Shown here: one piece after another, positions 61,225 through 64,000 of the stretch
Position numbering within the stretch: position 1 is the stretch's first letter
Layout: every line of letters starts with the position of its first letter
Origin: Pilaira anomala
Taxonomy: Eukaryota; Mucoromycota; Mucoromycetes; Mucorales; Mucoraceae
Assembly: GCA_025716855.1 (NCBI GenBank)
Contig: JAIXMQ010000089.1
Span: forward strand, 1-64,000
Length of the DNA: 64,000 nt
Direction of reading: 5' to 3'
Notes under the pieces: generated by a model
What the model was told of the DNA's origin: nothing
What the model saw: only the letters and a program-made list of their open reading frames with translations
Databases searched by the model: none
Position numbers and translations under genes: made by a program

Positions 61225-61259
<35 letters not shown>

Positions 61260-61858
61260 TATTAGGGGAATTATATTTATACTGTTACATGTACCATAAT
61301 TAAATAGTTGTTGTATATATAACACACTCACTCACTCTCACTCCTTATATAACTTATATATATATACATAAACATATATATAAAACATGTATAAATCATA
61401 TGTGCAAAGTGTATATATTATACATGTAAAATATTTATAATTTTCCTTTTTTATGATTTTACCGGGTAACAAATCATTCGGTACATAACTCAGGGCCCTT
61501 CTTTTTCATTGACCATGAATCTTATTCATATAAATTAAGAAAAATAAACCCATTTGTCTTTCGGGTATTCTATTTAGTACCCGGAATTCATAGTTTATAT
61601 TCATACGGCTTTAACAAACACATTTTCGCCATCCTTTTTTTCTATATTAAATGAACTTTTTTTTTTTGTCCGATACATGCCATTGTTTTCTTTTTACCAT
61701 TTTCGTACAATTTAAAATTCTGCATCATTACTTTTTTTTTTTTAAAAAAAAAAAAATACATGTAAATAATGAAGTAAAAAAAAGCAGAAAAAGGGTAAAA
61801 AAAAGATCATCATTTCATTTCAAAAAAGAGAAAAGAGAGAGAAAAACGATGCATGAAA

Positions 61859-61902
<44 letters not shown>

Positions 61903-62203
61903 GCCTAATCATTAAGAAGTATATGCATTGCCAAATCAGAATTCGGGATGTATTAAACTACCTAAATTTTCAATCGAACAAATAAACTTGGGCGCACTTA
62001 CAACTTGACAGTTGCGCATAAATAGATCAATACATCATAAAAAAAAAAAAAAAAAAAAAAAGGTTCAACACAGACAAAAGTCTAACAAAACCAACAATAG
62101 ATTGTATTGAAATAATTACTAATAAATAAAACAGAAAAAGAACAATTTAATTTAAGGATGTATTCTCTCACAAGACTTTAGTCTTAATTGGTATTGGCTG
62201 AGA
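60577..62203. other. Gene-free stretch rich in simple repeats
   Basis: (TA)n at 60588-60623, (CA)n at 61225-61256, a T run of 41 at 61861-61901 and an A run at ~62040-62060. No supported gene. Confidence 0.5.
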
Positions 62204-62390
62204 TACTTTGAAAATAGAATTCAGGTCAAACTATACACGAAGAACATTTAAGACGTTTGAAAATATAATTTGGGACAAGCCATATTTAAGCATTATGGTA
62301 TAACTTGGAAAGTAAAATTTGGGACAAACTATAGTTAGCATTAAGGCCAACTTAAAAATAGAGTTTGGGACAAACCTCATTTATTCCGTC
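62204..62390 (+). repeat. Four degenerate ~45-57-bp tandem units
   Basis: Units share the pattern ACTTxGAAAATAxAATTTGGGACAAACTATA, starting near 62204, 62253, 62302 and 62350. The spacing is uneven and the copies are diverged. No coding sense was found. Confidence 0.5.
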
Positions 62391-64000
62391 GCATACAACA
62401 ACAACAACAGGTAAGTGACACGTCAAACAGAGTTATGGTTATTTGCAAAATATTCCATTCAAAAGAGAATTAATTAACATGTTGCGAGATTCAGAAGACA
62501 ATGAATGCAACTTTATCAATGGAAGCACTACAAGTTTTCTGGAGCTTCTTCTGTAATATTGATAAAGTTAGTATTATGCCGGTGTTACAACGAAAACTTA
62601 TCAGATTTAAAGAAGGTACTAATTAACACGAAATAAGCATCATTGAATCTGTATATTATACGTATATACAAATATTACACAGAAGTAGTGTCAGGTGTTG
62701 GCCGTTGATTTATAAAAATAAATCCATTGTGATTGTATAAAGATTAAATTATATGTATATATACCATGATGACAGATTGAATAGTTAATGATCCCAACCA
62801 ATAAAATTGATTTAAACACTCCGTCAATCAAATTACATGATATAGTCAACGTGATATGGATCCGAGGGTTCTCTCAAGTCGATCTAATCACATGGCCTCA
62901 AATGAGTATATATATATATATAGACACAACATCGCAAATGGATAACTTCAACACGAGATTTTATCAATTGCTGCTCAGTTGTATAATGAATAATGTTAGT
63001 ATTTAGGAATTGGATCTTTTTTTTTATATATATATTAATGGAACTAGGTTTTTATTAGCTAAACTAATGCATCCTGTTTATTATAATTTTTTTTTTTTTT
63101 TGTAATCGGATCCGGTTATTATTTACAGTTTTGTCTACCCGTCAATTATTTTATTCCTGCTAAGTTTTAAACGACCCGTGGGATTTATATTCAATTAGAA
63201 GATGGCCCTGAATAAGACAGGATGGATATGAATTGCATTTCATCACTTTAATTAGTAAAAAAAAAATTAGTGTACTTTTTATATCTTTGCTAAAAATAAA
63301 AAAAATACATCATATTTTTGTAAACAAGAAACTTTAATATTATATATTTACTAAAAAAGACTTTAGTCCAGAACTTTGCTTCTTTTTCCCTTTTAGCTCG
63401 TTTATTTCGTAAAAAGATAAGCGATGTTTAGAAGAAGCCTGGGAATTCATTCGTCATACCTTGACTTTTAAAAGAAAAATGGAAGCAGAGGAATTTTGTT
63501 GTTTTTAAATTTAGTTAAAACACAATTTTCTTTTGATCTCTCTCTCTCTCTTTATTGTAAATATTTTATAACTCAATCGCTCTTTATTCTCTTGTTAAAA
63601 AATCAATTAAATTCTCATTTATTATCACTTTACATAAATTCTGTAAATCATAAAAATGTCAAATACTTTCTGAATTTTACAATCACAATTACTTCTTTTG
63701 GAGTTGTGCCGATCCACTTTTTTGTTCTTTGCGTCACGTGAGTTTCTATAAAAGTATAAAATATAAATCTTACTTTTTTCGGGTTCAGAATTGCTGAGCC
63801 CAATTGTATGTCGTGATTTTTTATTTTTTTCTGGTTTTTCTATTTCCTTATTTCGTACGTCATGGAACTTCTTTGAAAAAAAAAAAAAAAAAAAGGAAGG
63901 CTCCGTTTAAACAATTATACGTTTTTTTTTATTTGGGTAATGTGATATTAAAAGAAAAAAAAATACGTTATTGATCTTGTTTTACATATTGATCCTCTTG
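62391..64000. other. Right end of the window, no supported gene
   Basis: Short frames at ~62480-62560 (RDSEDNECNFINGSTTSFLE) and ~62788-63003 look like coding remnants at best and match no family that I know. T runs and TA repeats are frequent. Nothing else seen. Confidence 0.35.

Noticed and set aside
61651..61908. 85-codon frame of Phe and Lys runs
   Set aside because: It is made by T and A runs, with no codon bias or motif.

Overview
The window is AT-rich eukaryotic DNA with short GT-AG introns (about 50-100 nt), many pure A or T tracts and abundant dinucleotide repeats. Its housekeeping genes (CEF1/CDC5, PRP4, OST3, RPC19, eEF1B-beta, ILV1, PMT, a metacaspase and an SSO-type syntaxin), its gene density and its domain mixes point to an early-diverging filamentous fungus, most likely Mucorales. 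The species is not determined.

Layout. 1-1872 is the 3' part of a repeat-rich Ser/Pro protein, followed by a 51-residue Cys-rich gene. About 3.4-11 kb and 17.6-25.5 kb are two facing arms that carry a family of tiny two-exon genes, each coding a 21-51 residue protein built around one CCHC zinc knuckle. Between the arms lie a PX-domain AGC kinase (minus) and CEF1 (plus). About 26.6-29.5 kb holds a broken small membrane-protein gene, a decayed Tc1/mariner element and F-box-like remnants. About 29.7-32.8 kb is a third, older copy of part of the knuckle array. From 33.2 to 45 kb come conserved genes: metacaspase, RPC19, OST3, a C9orf85-like protein, an Rsa3-like protein, PRP4 and a protein O-mannosyltransferase. 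45.3-46.6 kb is a Harbinger-like transposase with one frameshift. 46.6-50.2 kb is gene-poor. 50.3-60.6 kb holds a bHLH factor, an SSO syntaxin, a J-domain protein, a foldback element, eEF1B-beta, threonine deaminase and a low-complexity lineage protein. 60.6-64 kb shows no convincing gene.

The unusual system is the microgene array. I reconstruct 16 copies with an open reading frame (15 keep C, C, H and C; one has Gln for His) and five broken ones. All share a TATA box 50-90 nt upstream, a pyrimidine-rich leader, and one phase-2 intron between the knuckle His and the last Cys. Reading through that intron meets a stop codon at once in every copy, so only spliced RNA can encode the full metal site. 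Upstream of several copies lie decayed pieces of the last CEF1 exon, so the array seems to have grown by duplicating a [CEF1 3' end + microgene] unit. Gene order and intergenic landmarks mirror each other around the kinase-CEF1 core, and the outermost 1.66 kb of each arm is nearly identical. Function is unknown; nucleic-acid binding is the family-level expectation for CCHC knuckles. All splice sites were assigned by eye from reading frame and GT/AG signals.
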